A stretch of DNA of 64,000 nucleotides from Clostridium transplantifaecale (GTDB taxonomy: Bacteria > Bacillota > Clostridia > Lachnospirales > Lachnospiraceae): assembly GCF_900626075.1 (NCBI RefSeq), contig NZ_UYZY01000005.1, positions 434,001-498,000 of the forward strand, in the 5' to 3' direction. The position numbers were made by a program, and so were the translations under genes. Shown here in pieces: positions 8,623 to 17,792 of this stretch. Numbering within the stretch: position 1 is the first letter of the stretch; each line of letters starts with the position of its first letter. Under the pieces are notes generated by a model. That model made no database searches, was not told where the DNA came from, and was given only the letters and a program-made list of their open reading frames with translations.

Positions 8623-9822
8623 ATGGAATTATCTTTAAATCTTTATCAGTCAATGGCATTGGCGGTTGCAGTGTTTTACCTTGGAAGCTTTTTAAAAACA
8701 AGAGTCAGGTTTTTTCAGAGGTATTGTATTCCGAGTCCTGTAATCGGCGGAATTATTTTTGCAGTATTAAGCCTGGTTTTCTATGAATTCGGAATTTTAA
8801 ATCTTACGGTTGATACGACGCTTCAGAGTGTATTTATGAACCTGTTCTTTACAAGCGTTGGTTTTACCGCCGGTTTCAGCATGCTGAAAAAGGGAGGAAA
8901 AACTCTGGTAATCTTTATGGCGGCGGTTGCAGCTTTAATCACTATCCAGAATGTATGCGGAGCGGTGCTTTGTAAAGCATTTGGGCTGAATCCTCTTATG
9001 GGGCTGGCCCTTGGTTCCCTTCCGCTGACGGGCGGCCATGGAACGTCTTCCGCATTCGGTCCGCTGCTGGAGAATATGGGGGTTGAGAATGCGCTGACGG
9101 TGGCCGTAGCGGCGGCAACCTACGGTCTGATTGCAGGCAATGTGATCGGAAATCCGCTGGCAAGCCGGAGAATCAGGAAGCTTAACCTGAAAAGCCGCGG
9201 TTCCTCCGATGTTGCGCAGGAGGCTATGGATGAATTAAAGAAAAATACCGATGTTACTGAGAAACTTGATGTTGGGAAAGGGACACTTGGACTTGCACTG
9301 CTATTTACCGCTACGGGAATCGGAACTCTGATCAGTATGCTGTTTGAACTGGCGCATATTACACTGGCCTCCTATGTGGGCGCCATGTTGGTTGGCATTA
9401 TTATCAGAAATGTCTGTGACAGAAGAGATGTAAAAATCCCGGTCCAGGAGATCAGTACAATCGGTTCCATTTCGCTTAATTTCTTTCTTGCACTTGCCAT
9501 GATGGGAATGAAGCTGTACCAGCTTGCCGATTTGGCGATGCCGATGATCGTGATTCTTTTGGTTCAAACTGTGCTGACCGGATTATTTGTTTATTTTATT
9601 ACCTTTAATCTCTGCGGCAGGGACTACGACGCGGCCGTTCTGTCGGCAGGACACTGCGGTTTTGGAATGGGAGCCACGCCGAATGCGATGGCCAATATGG
9701 ATTCCCTGACACAGGTATACGGTCCGTCCGCAAAAGCCTATCTTATCATTCCGGTCTGCGGAGGATTTTTTACCGATATAATTAATTCACTGCTGATTAC
9801 GGCATTTATGAATTTTCTGTAG
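8623..9822 (+). CDS. gltS: Sodium/glutamate symporter (ESS family)
   Basis: This 399-aa integral membrane protein imports glutamate with Na+. It has two inverted halves of about five segments. The family features seen are LNLYQSMALAVAVFYLG at the start, PLTGGHGTSSAFGP (first re-entrant loop, about residue 140), and the matching AGHCGFGMGATPNAMANM (about residue 345). Start: ATG at 8623, with GGGGAGGGGAC upstream. An upstream in-frame start at 8542 lies inside the leader hairpin and is rejected. Glutamate dehydrogenase and glutamate racemase are close by, so this module supplies and processes glutamate. Confidence 0.93.
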   Translation: MELSLNLYQSMALAVAVFYLGSFLKTRVRFFQRYCIPSPVIGGIIFAVLSLVFYEFGILNLTVDTTLQSVFMNLFFTSVGFTAGFSMLKKGGKTLVIFMAAVAALITIQNVCGAVLCKAFGLNPLMGLALGSLPLTGGHGTSSAFGPLLENMGVENALTVAVAAATYGLIAGNVIGNPLASRRIRKLNLKSRGSSDVAQEAMDELKKNTDVTEKLDVGKGTLGLALLFTATGIGTLISMLFELAHITLASYVGAMLVGIIIRNVCDRRDVKIPVQEISTIGSISLNFFLALAMMGMKLYQLADLAMPMIVILLVQTVLTGLFVYFITFNLCGRDYDAAVLSAGHCGFGMGATPNAMANMDSLTQVYGPSAKAYLIIPVCGGFFTDIINSLLITAFMNFL

Positions 9823-9919
9823 CGAATGTCACGACACATTTTGCTGCAATACGTTTAATGAAGTACGCTTATATCAGTACACCTTTTATTTTTGTAGCCG
9901 ATGACTCGTGCTATGCTGA

Positions 9920-9963
9920 TTTAAAAGGGTAGAAATCATATTTTTGATTTCTACCCTTTTAAA
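9920..9963. terminator. Terminator after gltS
   Basis: TTTAAAAGGGTAGAAATCA (from about 9920) pairs with its full complement ending at about 9963, with a 5-nt A/T loop. The near-perfect 19-bp stem is symmetrical and could act in both directions. Confidence 0.75.
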
Positions 9964-10041
9964 TTGAGTGAATTTCACCGTCGGCTGGCGGTGATTGGCT
10001 CACAAAGTTCATGTTCCATTATTTTTAAGGAGGTCAGAATT

Positions 10042-10860
10042 ATGGATAATCGTCCGGTTGGTATTTTTGATTCAGGAGTGGGAGGGCTGTCGGCCGTAAA
10101 AGCAATGCTTAAGGCGGCGCCCAATGAGAGTATTATTTATTTTGGGGACACTGCACGCGTTCCTTATGGGAACAGAAGCAGAAATGAGATAACCTGCCTT
10201 TCGATGCAGGATGTGAACTTCCTTCGTATCTTTAATTTGAAAACGATTCTGATAGCATGCAATACCATAACGGCAAACTGTATTGATTCGCTCAGGGCGG
10301 CCAATCAGGATATTCCGATTATCGGCGTAGTGGAATCGGCGGCAAGTGCAGCCGCAGAAGCGACGAGAAATAAAAAAATCGGCGTGATTGCAACACAGGC
10401 AACGGTGGAAAGCGGAATTTACAAACAGAAACTCGAAGATGTGCTGCCGGGAGTTAAGGTATTTGAACAGAAATGCCCGAAGTTTGTCCCCTTAATCGAA
10501 AGCGGCCATATAAGTCCGGACGATCCGAAGCTGATCCCGGTGGTGGAAGAATACTGCAGGGGGCTGAAGGAGCAGATGGTCGATGTAGTAATACTCGGCT
10601 GTACCCATTACCCGCTGATCCAGGAAGCCGTCCGAAACTATATGGGCAGTGACGTAATCCTGATTGATTCCGGAGGGGAATCCGTCAAAGCAGTGCTGGA
10701 GGAACTCTCGGAAAACAACCAGAAAGCGGCTCCTCTTGTCAAGGGAAACGATAAGTATTTCTGCAGCGGTGACGTTGGAAAATTCGGTACCGTGGCAAAT
10801 ATGTTTTTACAGAAGAATATCCAGCCGTATGCATCGGAAATCAATATAGAAAGATTCTAA
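10042..10860 (+). CDS. murI: Glutamate racemase
   Basis: This 272-aa cytosolic enzyme converts L- to D-glutamate for peptidoglycan. Both catalytic cysteines are present: C73 in IACNTITAN and C187 in GCTHYPL. The N-terminal IFDSGVGGL holds the conserved Asp10 and Ser11. Start: ATG at 10042, with AAGGAGGTC 6-7 nt upstream. A longer frame beginning with TTG at 9964 starts in the previous terminator and is rejected. It is followed 53 nt later by folD on the same strand. Confidence 0.96.
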   Translation: MDNRPVGIFDSGVGGLSAVKAMLKAAPNESIIYFGDTARVPYGNRSRNEITCLSMQDVNFLRIFNLKTILIACNTITANCIDSLRAANQDIPIIGVVESAASAAAEATRNKKIGVIATQATVESGIYKQKLEDVLPGVKVFEQKCPKFVPLIESGHISPDDPKLIPVVEEYCRGLKEQMVDVVILGCTHYPLIQEAVRNYMGSDVILIDSGGESVKAVLEELSENNQKAAPLVKGNDKYFCSGDVGKFGTVANMFLQKNIQPYASEINIERF

Positions 10861-10913
10861 GTTTTGTTTAGAAGGAACTGAATAATTACAATTTTAAAAC
10901 AGGAGGTAAATCC

Positions 10914-11765
10914 ATGGCTGAAATATTGGATGGTAAGGAAGTGGCTGCCAGATTGACGGAAGAACTCATAATGAGGGCGGAAAATCTGAAAAGCAGGGGC
11001 GTAGTGCCAAAGTTAGCGATAGTGCGGGTAGGGGAGAGGGTCAGTGACGTCAAATACGAACAGAGCGCAGCAAAGAAGTGTGCGAAAATCGGGATTGAGG
11101 TGGAACTGTTCCATCTGGGCGGAGAGGCCTCGCAGGAAGAGGTGCTCAGAACAATAGAAACAGTGAACCGGGATGGTTCTATCCATGGCTGCCTGATATT
11201 CAGGCCGTTTCCCGAAGGATTCGACGATGCGCTGATACGTTCGAAGCTGGATCCGGACAAGGATGTGGACGGAATTACGAATGGTTCCCTGTCGGGTGTT
11301 TTTACCGGGACGAGGACCGGGTATACCCCCTGTACGGCAGACGCCTGCATGAGAATCCTGGAACATTACGGTTATGGCCTGGAAGGGAAAAACGTGGTTG
11401 TAATAGGGGCAAGCCTTGTTGTGGGCAGACCGCTTGGCCTGATGTTTCTGACCAGAGAGGCCACGGTTTCCCTCTGCCATATTAAAACACGGGACGTCAA
11501 ACGTTATTGTGACAACGCCGATATCATCGTATCCGCCGTAGGCCACGCGGGGCTTGTCACAAGGGATATGGTGAAGCCGGGGCAGACCGTTATAGATGTA
11601 GGCATTAACGTAAACAAAGAAGGAAAACTGTGTGGTGACGTCGATTTTGACGGGGTCTCCAAAATCGTGGACGCAATTACTCCCGTGCCGAGAGGCGTCG
11701 GCTCCGTGACAACTTCCGTGCTGGCAATGCATACGATAGAGGCGGCAGAAGCGGCACGGGTTTAA
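10914..11765 (+). CDS. folD: Methylenetetrahydrofolate dehydrogenase (FolD), variant cyclohydrolase site
   Basis: This 283-aa FolD normally oxidises methylene-THF to methenyl-THF and hydrolyses that to formyl-THF. The Rossmann part (VVIGASLVVGRPLG, about residue 162) and the C-terminal ITPVPRGVGSVTTSVL are intact, as is the active-site aspartate in KDVDG (Asp119). In the usual Y-x3-K motif the lysine position is Ala52 (Tyr48-Glu-Gln-Ser-Ala). The glutamine of the usual VQLPLP motif is replaced in CLIFRPFP (Phe96). I recall other Lachnospiraceae sharing both changes, so the protein may lack cyclohydrolase activity. Start: ATG at 10914, after AGGAGGTAAATCC. Pseudogene debris begins just downstream. 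Confidence 0.93.
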   Translation: MAEILDGKEVAARLTEELIMRAENLKSRGVVPKLAIVRVGERVSDVKYEQSAAKKCAKIGIEVELFHLGGEASQEEVLRTIETVNRDGSIHGCLIFRPFPEGFDDALIRSKLDPDKDVDGITNGSLSGVFTGTRTGYTPCTADACMRILEHYGYGLEGKNVVVIGASLVVGRPLGLMFLTREATVSLCHIKTRDVKRYCDNADIIVSAVGHAGLVTRDMVKPGQTVIDVGINVNKEGKLCGDVDFDGVSKIVDAITPVPRGVGSVTTSVLAMHTIEAAEAARV

Positions 11766-11777
11766 AAGAAAATCGGC

Positions 11778-11995
11778 CGCTTTTTCCGTTTGGTTCAAAA
11801 TCGCAGCCGCCCTTGGCGCCCCTTGTGGTCATGATAGGGGAACCGATTCTCAGACCGCTTTAAAGACTGGGCGGAAGTGTATCGTAGAGAACCATATTTT
11901 TAGCGAATAGGAAGACGCTCCGGTTACAATGACTTTTGGTTTGCTCGGCCTGATTTTCCTGATCTGCCAGCCTCCTACGAACTGTTTTCCCGGGC
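11778..11995 (-). pseudogene. Scrambled remnant of a gdhA / SHMT-like locus
   Basis: No intact frame. Four blocks match the locus at 4888-7607 in the same order and orientation, with the DNA between them missing. 11778-11820 matches gdhA 5829-5871 (about 41 of 43 bases). 11816-11901 matches the SHMT-like gene at 6475-6560 (about nine mismatches). 11905-11943 matches 7057-7095 (about 36 of 39). 11944-11993 matches around 7368-7416 with small indels. Blocks 1 and 2 join at TTGGCGCC, which occurs in both parent genes. It looks like a second copy of the locus that has suffered internal deletions. It sits directly between folD and the island. Confidence 0.8.
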
Positions 11996-12035
11996 CGCCC
12001 TGCAATGCCTCCTAAATGTCTTTGCCCCCATTGTC

Positions 12036-13058
12036 TTATGAACAGGCAACCCGGCTTTCCGATACCAGCCCGTCTGCATTTTCCACAGACAGGGTATAAG
12101 AGGCGCCCTCTCTGTCACAGTCCAGAACAACGGTTTGTTCCACCCCGCTTTCCACCTCAATACGGCCGGCCCGGCTTAAGAAAACATGGCGGGTATTTTC
12201 AACCGTAAAGGTAAGGGTCACAGTCCGGTTGCCTCCGTCCTTTCCAGCGGGCGAAACCGCAGCGGAAAAATTTTTGATTTTTGCGGTGAGAGGAGTCAGT
12301 TCGAAAACCCGGGAAATTTTCGCCTCTCCCCGGGCCGCCACAAGAGTAAAACCGGTTTTCCGGTACAGGACGGATTCGTAAGTTCCATCGGCCATCAGAC
12401 GCCCGTTTTTTTCCATCTCCTCATCCCCGGGGGTGAATACACAGGAGTCGGCGCCCATGACCCGGTACTGGAACCGTATTCTGTCTCCAAAGGACGCGCA
12501 GCCAAAGCCCGGAGCCACTTTAAATATGGGGATCTGAAGGGGATGGCGGACAATATGTATGGGGCTGCTGTTTAAAGCCATTTTTCCGGAGGAAGAAAAC
12601 AGGACCGCGCGGCATACGGACGAATTGCCGGAAGGAAGTTCTGTCACCAGATCCTGAATCATAAATTCCGCGATGTCGTAAGTGGAAAAGCTCAGGGTGC
12701 GGACCGGAAAAAATACCAGAGTATGGTCATCCACAGCCTTTACGGCAAAAGAATCCGGGCAGGAAAGGCGGATCTTTTTAAACCGCTCTGCCGTGGTCAG
12801 GCAGCCGTCCCCGCTTCCAAGAGGGAACACCAGATAAACCATGGTCAGTCCGGCTATGGGCTCTGCCTGTTCCAGAGGAAGAAAATTATAATTGGTCCGC
12901 ATTTCCTCATTCTGGAGGGAAAGCTCCTGCCCTGAGGTATTGTGCAGTTGAAATACCAGGCTGTTTTTTGCTTCGCAGGGCTCGCTCCGGCTGGAGGAAA
13001 CCGTGTCGGGGCTGATGTCCAGAAACAGCTCCATGCCGTCATTCCTATCCCATCTCAT
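12036..13058 (-). CDS. Island protein E: beta-sandwich protein of unknown function
   Basis: This 340-aa protein, last of the leftward operon, is one I do not recognise. It has no signal peptide, membrane segment or coiled coil, and is rich in alternating hydrophobic/polar strands. An N-terminal domain (about 1-170) is followed by two Ig-like units starting near 175 (IPIFKVAPGFG) and 255 (AKIKNFSAAVSPAG). The same order occurs in the neighbour at 13045-14301, suggesting an old duplication. Start: ATG at 13058, overlapping the upstream stop by 14 nt and preceded by GAGGTGAC, so translation is probably coupled. An internal Met at residue 9 is an alternative. It ends against pseudogene debris, so the 3' end of the operon may have been altered. 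Confidence 0.7.
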   Translation of the reverse strand: MRWDRNDGMELFLDISPDTVSSSRSEPCEAKNSLVFQLHNTSGQELSLQNEEMRTNYNFLPLEQAEPIAGLTMVYLVFPLGSGDGCLTTAERFKKIRLSCPDSFAVKAVDDHTLVFFPVRTLSFSTYDIAEFMIQDLVTELPSGNSSVCRAVLFSSSGKMALNSSPIHIVRHPLQIPIFKVAPGFGCASFGDRIRFQYRVMGADSCVFTPGDEEMEKNGRLMADGTYESVLYRKTGFTLVAARGEAKISRVFELTPLTAKIKNFSAAVSPAGKDGGNRTVTLTFTVENTRHVFLSRAGRIEVESGVEQTVVLDCDREGASYTLSVENADGLVSESRVACS

Positions 13059-14301
13059 GACTTGTCACCTCATTTCTGATATAGAGTATGTTTTTTTCAC
13101 CTCCGGCTGTCTCATAGCAAAAGCCATAGGTCAGATAAAGCCCGGCAGGGTAGGCCTGTTCCCAGCATCCTTCTTTTTCGGAAGAGAGGACGTAGCTGTC
13201 TGTATCCCAGGCATAGACGGAAAGGGATGCAAGTCCGGCCGTCTTCCAGCAGAGCCTGACGGTTTGATGGTTCGGATAAGTCAGGAATTCCCCATACAGA
13301 TACTGAAATTCCGGTACCGGCGGAACCACCAGCTTCCGCTCCAGACGGTAAAGGCCCTCACAGCGCAAAAGTATTTCTTCTGTGCCTTCCTTCAGAGGCA
13401 GAGTTCCGGAAGAGTTTGCCTGGAAGGAGACAGGGCTGCCACTTTTTGCTCCCGGTTTTTGGATCAGCTGGACATTGGAGGAAAAATGGACACCCCAGCA
13501 TATATTTTTCTTATGATCCAGATAAAACTCCACGATCCTTGGGGGCATCAAAAATACGTTCACATCTTGAAAAACACCGCTGCCGTTTCCCACCAGATTC
13601 AGGTAAAACCGGTCGATCCTTTCGTCCAGAATCACGTTCCGGCTGGAACTGCTCTGGGGCTTTGGTCCCAGGATATCGTATCCCCCCGGCAATAGAAGGC
13701 CGCTGTCCGCATTCTCTATGGACCAGCTAAGAGTGATTTCCTGTCCGGGCGCCCCTGTGCTGGGCGAGGCGGATAACTGGCGGATCCGGGTCTCGGCCTG
13801 TTTCTTAAATATGGAATCGGATAGGATCAGCTTTTCATTTTCCCCGGCGTCATTAAGCCCCAAAATGGCAGACTGGAGAGTGGCGTAGCCCTCCGGTGCG
13901 GTGGAGACGATCCGGTCCCAAGTAAAAGTCAGAGAAAGCCCCGGTTTCAGCGTAACGGTTTTTCCGCTTTTGGGAAAGATGGTGCAGGAAATCCGGCTCT
14001 TTTTCAGAGGGGGATAATTCCACATGGTGGAGGTAAATCCGTCCGGGCAGAGGATGATCCCCCAGCCATTTTGGTCACGTGGGGTGAACAGGCTGCCTCC
14101 TCCCTCCCCGATGGACAGGCTGAGTTCCATGGAAAATCCCGTCTCCTCAGATAAAATAAAATCTTCAGCAGAAATATTAATAATGGAAACGTGCAGCATG
14201 GCCTGATGGCGCATGACCTCCAGACTGGCGGGAGGGCTGACTGCCAGTGTTTCCTCCTGAAAGCGGAACAAAAGCCGCGGGGCAGCATTAGGAATCTGCA
14301 T
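13045..14301 (-). CDS. Island protein D: Ig-like beta-sandwich protein of unknown function
   Basis: This 418-aa protein is not recognised and has no signal peptide or membrane segment. An N-terminal beta domain (1 to about 150) is followed by Ig-like modules. The clearest begins SASPSTGAPGQEITLSWSIE, the usual start of a bacterial Ig-like strand pair. Others follow near residues 245 and 330. The architecture parallels protein E downstream. Start: ATG at 14301, with GAGGAGG 6 nt upstream; this overlaps the previous gene by 14 nt. The 18 extra upstream codons of the open frame have no ribosome site. The tight overlap implies stoichiometric expression with its neighbours. Confidence 0.7.
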   Translation of the reverse strand: MQIPNAAPRLLFRFQEETLAVSPPASLEVMRHQAMLHVSIINISAEDFILSEETGFSMELSLSIGEGGGSLFTPRDQNGWGIILCPDGFTSTMWNYPPLKKSRISCTIFPKSGKTVTLKPGLSLTFTWDRIVSTAPEGYATLQSAILGLNDAGENEKLILSDSIFKKQAETRIRQLSASPSTGAPGQEITLSWSIENADSGLLLPGGYDILGPKPQSSSSRNVILDERIDRFYLNLVGNGSGVFQDVNVFLMPPRIVEFYLDHKKNICWGVHFSSNVQLIQKPGAKSGSPVSFQANSSGTLPLKEGTEEILLRCEGLYRLERKLVVPPVPEFQYLYGEFLTYPNHQTVRLCWKTAGLASLSVYAWDTDSYVLSSEKEGCWEQAYPAGLYLTYGFCYETAGGEKNILYIRNEVTSHEMG

Positions 14302-17300
14302 CTGTTTCCTCCTCTCTTTCTTTCCCGCAGATACGAAGGTATCCGTCGGCTGCATAAATCATATCGTCCGTATCATGTTCTTGTCCGTCTTCACAGAGAA
14401 TCAGCTCCGTGCGCCAATCTCCGGTCCTGTTTTTCGCCTCCCAGTAAAAGTTCAGGGAATCTGAATGAGGTACCGGCACGGAAATCTGCCGGCTTCCTGT
14501 GAGGATTGGGGAGCAGAAGCAGGTTACCTCGATGCTTTGGAGCGCCAGGGCCGTCAGGTCTTTGGAAATGGACATGGTGCGGACCGGAAGGATCCCGGTG
14601 ATCAGGCTTATGTCTGCCCATGGGTCAAAGAGCAGAGTCAGAATCTTAGGGGGCAGCTTGGGATCCGGATAGAGAAAAACCTGGCTCCCCGGAATCAGGT
14701 AGGGGTCTGCACCGAATGCGGTAAACTCCGGGCAGATATGAAAATGCCGGTAGTCGCCATCCTCAAAATATCCCACAGTGCCGTCTGCCGGGTTCTTTAG
14801 ATTTCCTACGAGCATGGAAAAGCCAGCGGCACACACGTTGGTTTGGCTGGTCCGGTCGGGATCATCCCCGCCCATATAGTGGCGGTAGGACTCCGGCTCT
14901 CCAAATAGCTCCAGCTGAACCGAAAGCCGCGCCACCGCCACGGGCTTTCCCACAAACTCAATTTTGGAGGGGGAGTGGCTGCCGGACTGGGTAAAGGACT
15001 GTAGGCGGTTGATGTATTCCACCAGATTTTGGAGTGATTTCGGCCCCGCAGCTCTTAGCCCTTCCAGAAAATCGTACATGTCCTGATCCAGGTCCTCCGG
15101 CAGTCTGGTGGAATGGGGAGCCCCCGGCGGGCTCTCCCAGCGGATGCCGGCGCCGGTTTCCACCAGGTTCAGGCTTCCGGCAGAGCGGCCGTCCGGGTGG
15201 TAGACCACCAGGCTGTGGTCCAAAAGATTGGGCAGAACAAACCCGCAGACGGGAGAATCAAGTTCCATAAAAGACGCCTCTAAGGGCGCCTGCTCTCCAG
15301 CCTTTAAAAACCAGGCGGCCAGCCTGGAGGGCTGAAGGAGCCTGGGAGGAAGCATCAGGTGGTGGACCGGATTTACAGCTTTTGGAGCCATCAGACTTTC
15401 CGCGGCGTAGAGATCAGGATAGTCAATATCCTGGAAGCGCCCCAGGGCGTCGATAATCCGGAGGCGGGACAGGGAGAGAAAGCCCGCCCGGATGGGGGAA
15501 AACAGCATGTCAAAAACAGGTCTGTCTCCTATGACGGAGCTGTCCAGGGTGGTAAGGACGTCCAGAAACCCCTGTTCCGACTGGTTATTAAGCAGGAGAG
15601 CAGGGGGAAGGACATGCTCCCGCATCATTAAAAAGCTGTTAAAGCCGTCCAGAGCCTGGGATAAGCGGCTTTCGCCGCGGAGTGCATCCAGGAGCTTCAT
15701 CCGTAGCATGCCGTTATTTTGGAAACGGCGGTTAAAAAGAGCCGTGAGCTGCATTTGGGCATGATCGGAGATGAAAAGCCGTCCCTGCACCGGATAGGCG
15801 TTCTCCGGAGTGATGACCGGGTCCGGCGTTTCTGTGCAGCTGTAAAGATAATCTCCGTCTACCAGGTTCCACCGGCTGAAATCAGGCTTTGGGTTCAGCA
15901 GCTTCAAATCCGGATAGTAATTGGCCTGCCATTCCAAAATCAGAGGATACCATCCCGCATGGTATCTGTTTAAAGACACCGGGTCCGGGAGGGAGCCTGT
16001 AAAAATAGGAGAGCTTTGCAGGCCGCAGTTCTGGGCAGACTCGATCATGGAGCGGAGGAAAAGAAGGTCTTCTTCCGAGGGGGACTTTTCTGCCTTTTGA
16101 AAGGCCAGCCCGGCCAAAAGCCCGGAGAAGCCGGAGGATAATAAAACTGCCTCTGAGACAAGAGAGAGGATTTCGCCCCGGAGCTCTTCCGGAACCAGAC
16201 TGGAAAGGGACAGACATGGGACAAGACTGCTTCCTGGAAGACTGACGGTGATCCCCGCCGTATGAGACAGCTGCAGCACGGTCACCTCCTGCCCGCTGGT
16301 CCGGCAGAAGAGAGGGGATTCCTCCGGGCCCTTCAAACGGGTGCCGAAAGGAACCTTTTCCGAGATCACAAGGGATGGTTCTGTAGGAACATAAAAGGGC
16401 TCGTCTTTCTCTTCAAAAAGCTCATACCCGCATTCCGCTTCCAGCCGGCCAAGCTCCAGCTTGATCTCCTCCATCTCATTTGTAAGGGAATTCAAGCCAA
16501 GAGCCGTTTCCTGAATAGAAAGCGCGGTGGCCCGGGAGTACATGGAAGCATAGGGCTCATCTGCGTAAAGATGCAGATACCAATTTTCGTAGATAGTCCT
16601 CTGCTTTTGAAGCAGGGCGGCATAGTTCTGACGCGCCCGGCGCTGCCGTTGGCGGAGTAAGGACAGGCTGTGGAGAATTTCCCGGGAGGGAGGTCTCGGC
16701 GGTTCTTCTCCCTCGTCCGCAGGCGGTTTTCTCATCCCGGTGACGCCCAGAGTATGTTCCACTCCGAATTTGGTGTGATGCAGTTCCTCCTCAGCCTTTA
16801 AAAGCCCCTGCCTCCGGTCCAGATCCTGTTCCAGATTATGTAAAAGGATGGTGGTAAGCCGCTCCTCCTCCCAGCTTCGGTTTCCGTTCATGAGGGCGGC
16901 CAGGGCTTCGGCGGAATTATTTCCGGCGGCAATGACAGGAAGCTCTGCGATTTCCCCCGGTTCCGGATCATCAGGAATTCCGCTGTGGTATAGGGTATCC
17001 TTTGTTTCCCAGCGGATCTGGTCCAATAGTCCGTGACACAGAGTACGGCATGGGAAATCAGGGCTGCTTCCGGTGAGGCCAAAGTCCCGCCAAAGCTGTT
17101 CCCAGTCTTTGATGCTCTTAAAGGGCTCTTCCTCCCCATCCTCCTGATACCATCCGCAGATCAGATAGCAGAGATCCACATGGGACAGCTGTTCCGCGGC
17201 CAGATCGTCGTAAAAACTGAATACGTTGCCGCAGCCGGGAGCATAGGCGGCAAAGAAGGGAGAGACCGGTGAAATGGCTGTAAGACGGATATGCCCGTCT

Positions 17301-17779
17301 CCCTCATCAGGGGATTCTTCCATGGAAAAGGAGCGTCCTAAAAAACGGAACGGCCGTTTTGGATCCTCCTGAAAGGGCCAGGACGGGCTATGAGAGGACG
17401 GGCCGGAGGCATTTTTGCTTAACACATCGCTCTCCACCAGAAATGCCCGTCCATGTACTAACAAATCAGCCGGTTTGGAGTCGTAAAAATTCCACATGCG
17501 GATTACAGCCCAGCGATTCGGAGCCAGCCGGTATGAGATTTCTTTCGTGTTATCATCCTGAATGCCCTGGGTGAAGCAGTCGGGCAGGCTCCAGTGGAGA
17601 TAGACTCCCGGAGCCCGTCCGCGGTCTTCGGAAAACAGGGGCTTTTCGATGACGGCTGTAGGATCGCCCAGGCGGGCGAAGGTATAGGAAAAATCCGAAT
17701 ATATGCTTTTTTCCGGCATCTTTCCCACCAATGCTGCCCGAACCTTAATGGGGATAAAAAGAGAAGCTTCCTGTTTCAT
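14288..17779 (-). CDS. Island protein C: 1163-aa protein with central coiled coil, unknown function
   Basis: A very long protein without signal peptide or membrane spans. The N-terminus has PGVYLHWSLPDCFTQG and LAPNRWAVIRMW, motifs I recall from large uncharacterised proteins of actinobacteria and Bacteroidetes in similar clusters. Residues about 305-450 are rich in Leu, Glu, Arg and Gln heptads (an ELHHTKF stretch, SLLRQRQRRARQNYAALLQ, then TNEMEEIKLELGRLE), a probable antiparallel coiled coil broken by a Pro/Glu-rich loop. The C-terminal 600 residues are beta-rich. Start chosen: the ATG at 17779 (AAAGGATGG upstream); an ATG 9 nt earlier is too close to the site. It starts 13 nt after the previous stop and overlaps protein D. 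The size and coiled coil suggest a scaffold (inference). Confidence 0.72.
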   Translation of the reverse strand: MKQEASLFIPIKVRAALVGKMPEKSIYSDFSYTFARLGDPTAVIEKPLFSEDRGRAPGVYLHWSLPDCFTQGIQDDNTKEISYRLAPNRWAVIRMWNFYDSKPADLLVHGRAFLVESDVLSKNASGPSSHSPSWPFQEDPKRPFRFLGRSFSMEESPDEGDGHIRLTAISPVSPFFAAYAPGCGNVFSFYDDLAAEQLSHVDLCYLICGWYQEDGEEEPFKSIKDWEQLWRDFGLTGSSPDFPCRTLCHGLLDQIRWETKDTLYHSGIPDDPEPGEIAELPVIAAGNNSAEALAALMNGNRSWEEERLTTILLHNLEQDLDRRQGLLKAEEELHHTKFGVEHTLGVTGMRKPPADEGEEPPRPPSREILHSLSLLRQRQRRARQNYAALLQKQRTIYENWYLHLYADEPYASMYSRATALSIQETALGLNSLTNEMEEIKLELGRLEAECGYELFEEKDEPFYVPTEPSLVISEKVPFGTRLKGPEESPLFCRTSGQEVTVLQLSHTAGITVSLPGSSLVPCLSLSSLVPEELRGEILSLVSEAVLLSSGFSGLLAGLAFQKAEKSPSEEDLLFLRSMIESAQNCGLQSSPIFTGSLPDPVSLNRYHAGWYPLILEWQANYYPDLKLLNPKPDFSRWNLVDGDYLYSCTETPDPVITPENAYPVQGRLFISDHAQMQLTALFNRRFQNNGMLRMKLLDALRGESRLSQALDGFNSFLMMREHVLPPALLLNNQSEQGFLDVLTTLDSSVIGDRPVFDMLFSPIRAGFLSLSRLRIIDALGRFQDIDYPDLYAAESLMAPKAVNPVHHLMLPPRLLQPSRLAAWFLKAGEQAPLEASFMELDSPVCGFVLPNLLDHSLVVYHPDGRSAGSLNLVETGAGIRWESPPGAPHSTRLPEDLDQDMYDFLEGLRAAGPKSLQNLVEYINRLQSFTQSGSHSPSKIEFVGKPVAVARLSVQLELFGEPESYRHYMGGDDPDRTSQTNVCAAGFSMLVGNLKNPADGTVGYFEDGDYRHFHICPEFTAFGADPYLIPGSQVFLYPDPKLPPKILTLLFDPWADISLITGILPVRTMSISKDLTALALQSIEVTCFCSPILTGSRQISVPVPHSDSLNFYWEAKNRTGDWRTELILCEDGQEHDTDDMIYAADGYLRICGKEREEETDADS

Positions 17780-17792
17780 AGATTCCATCCTT

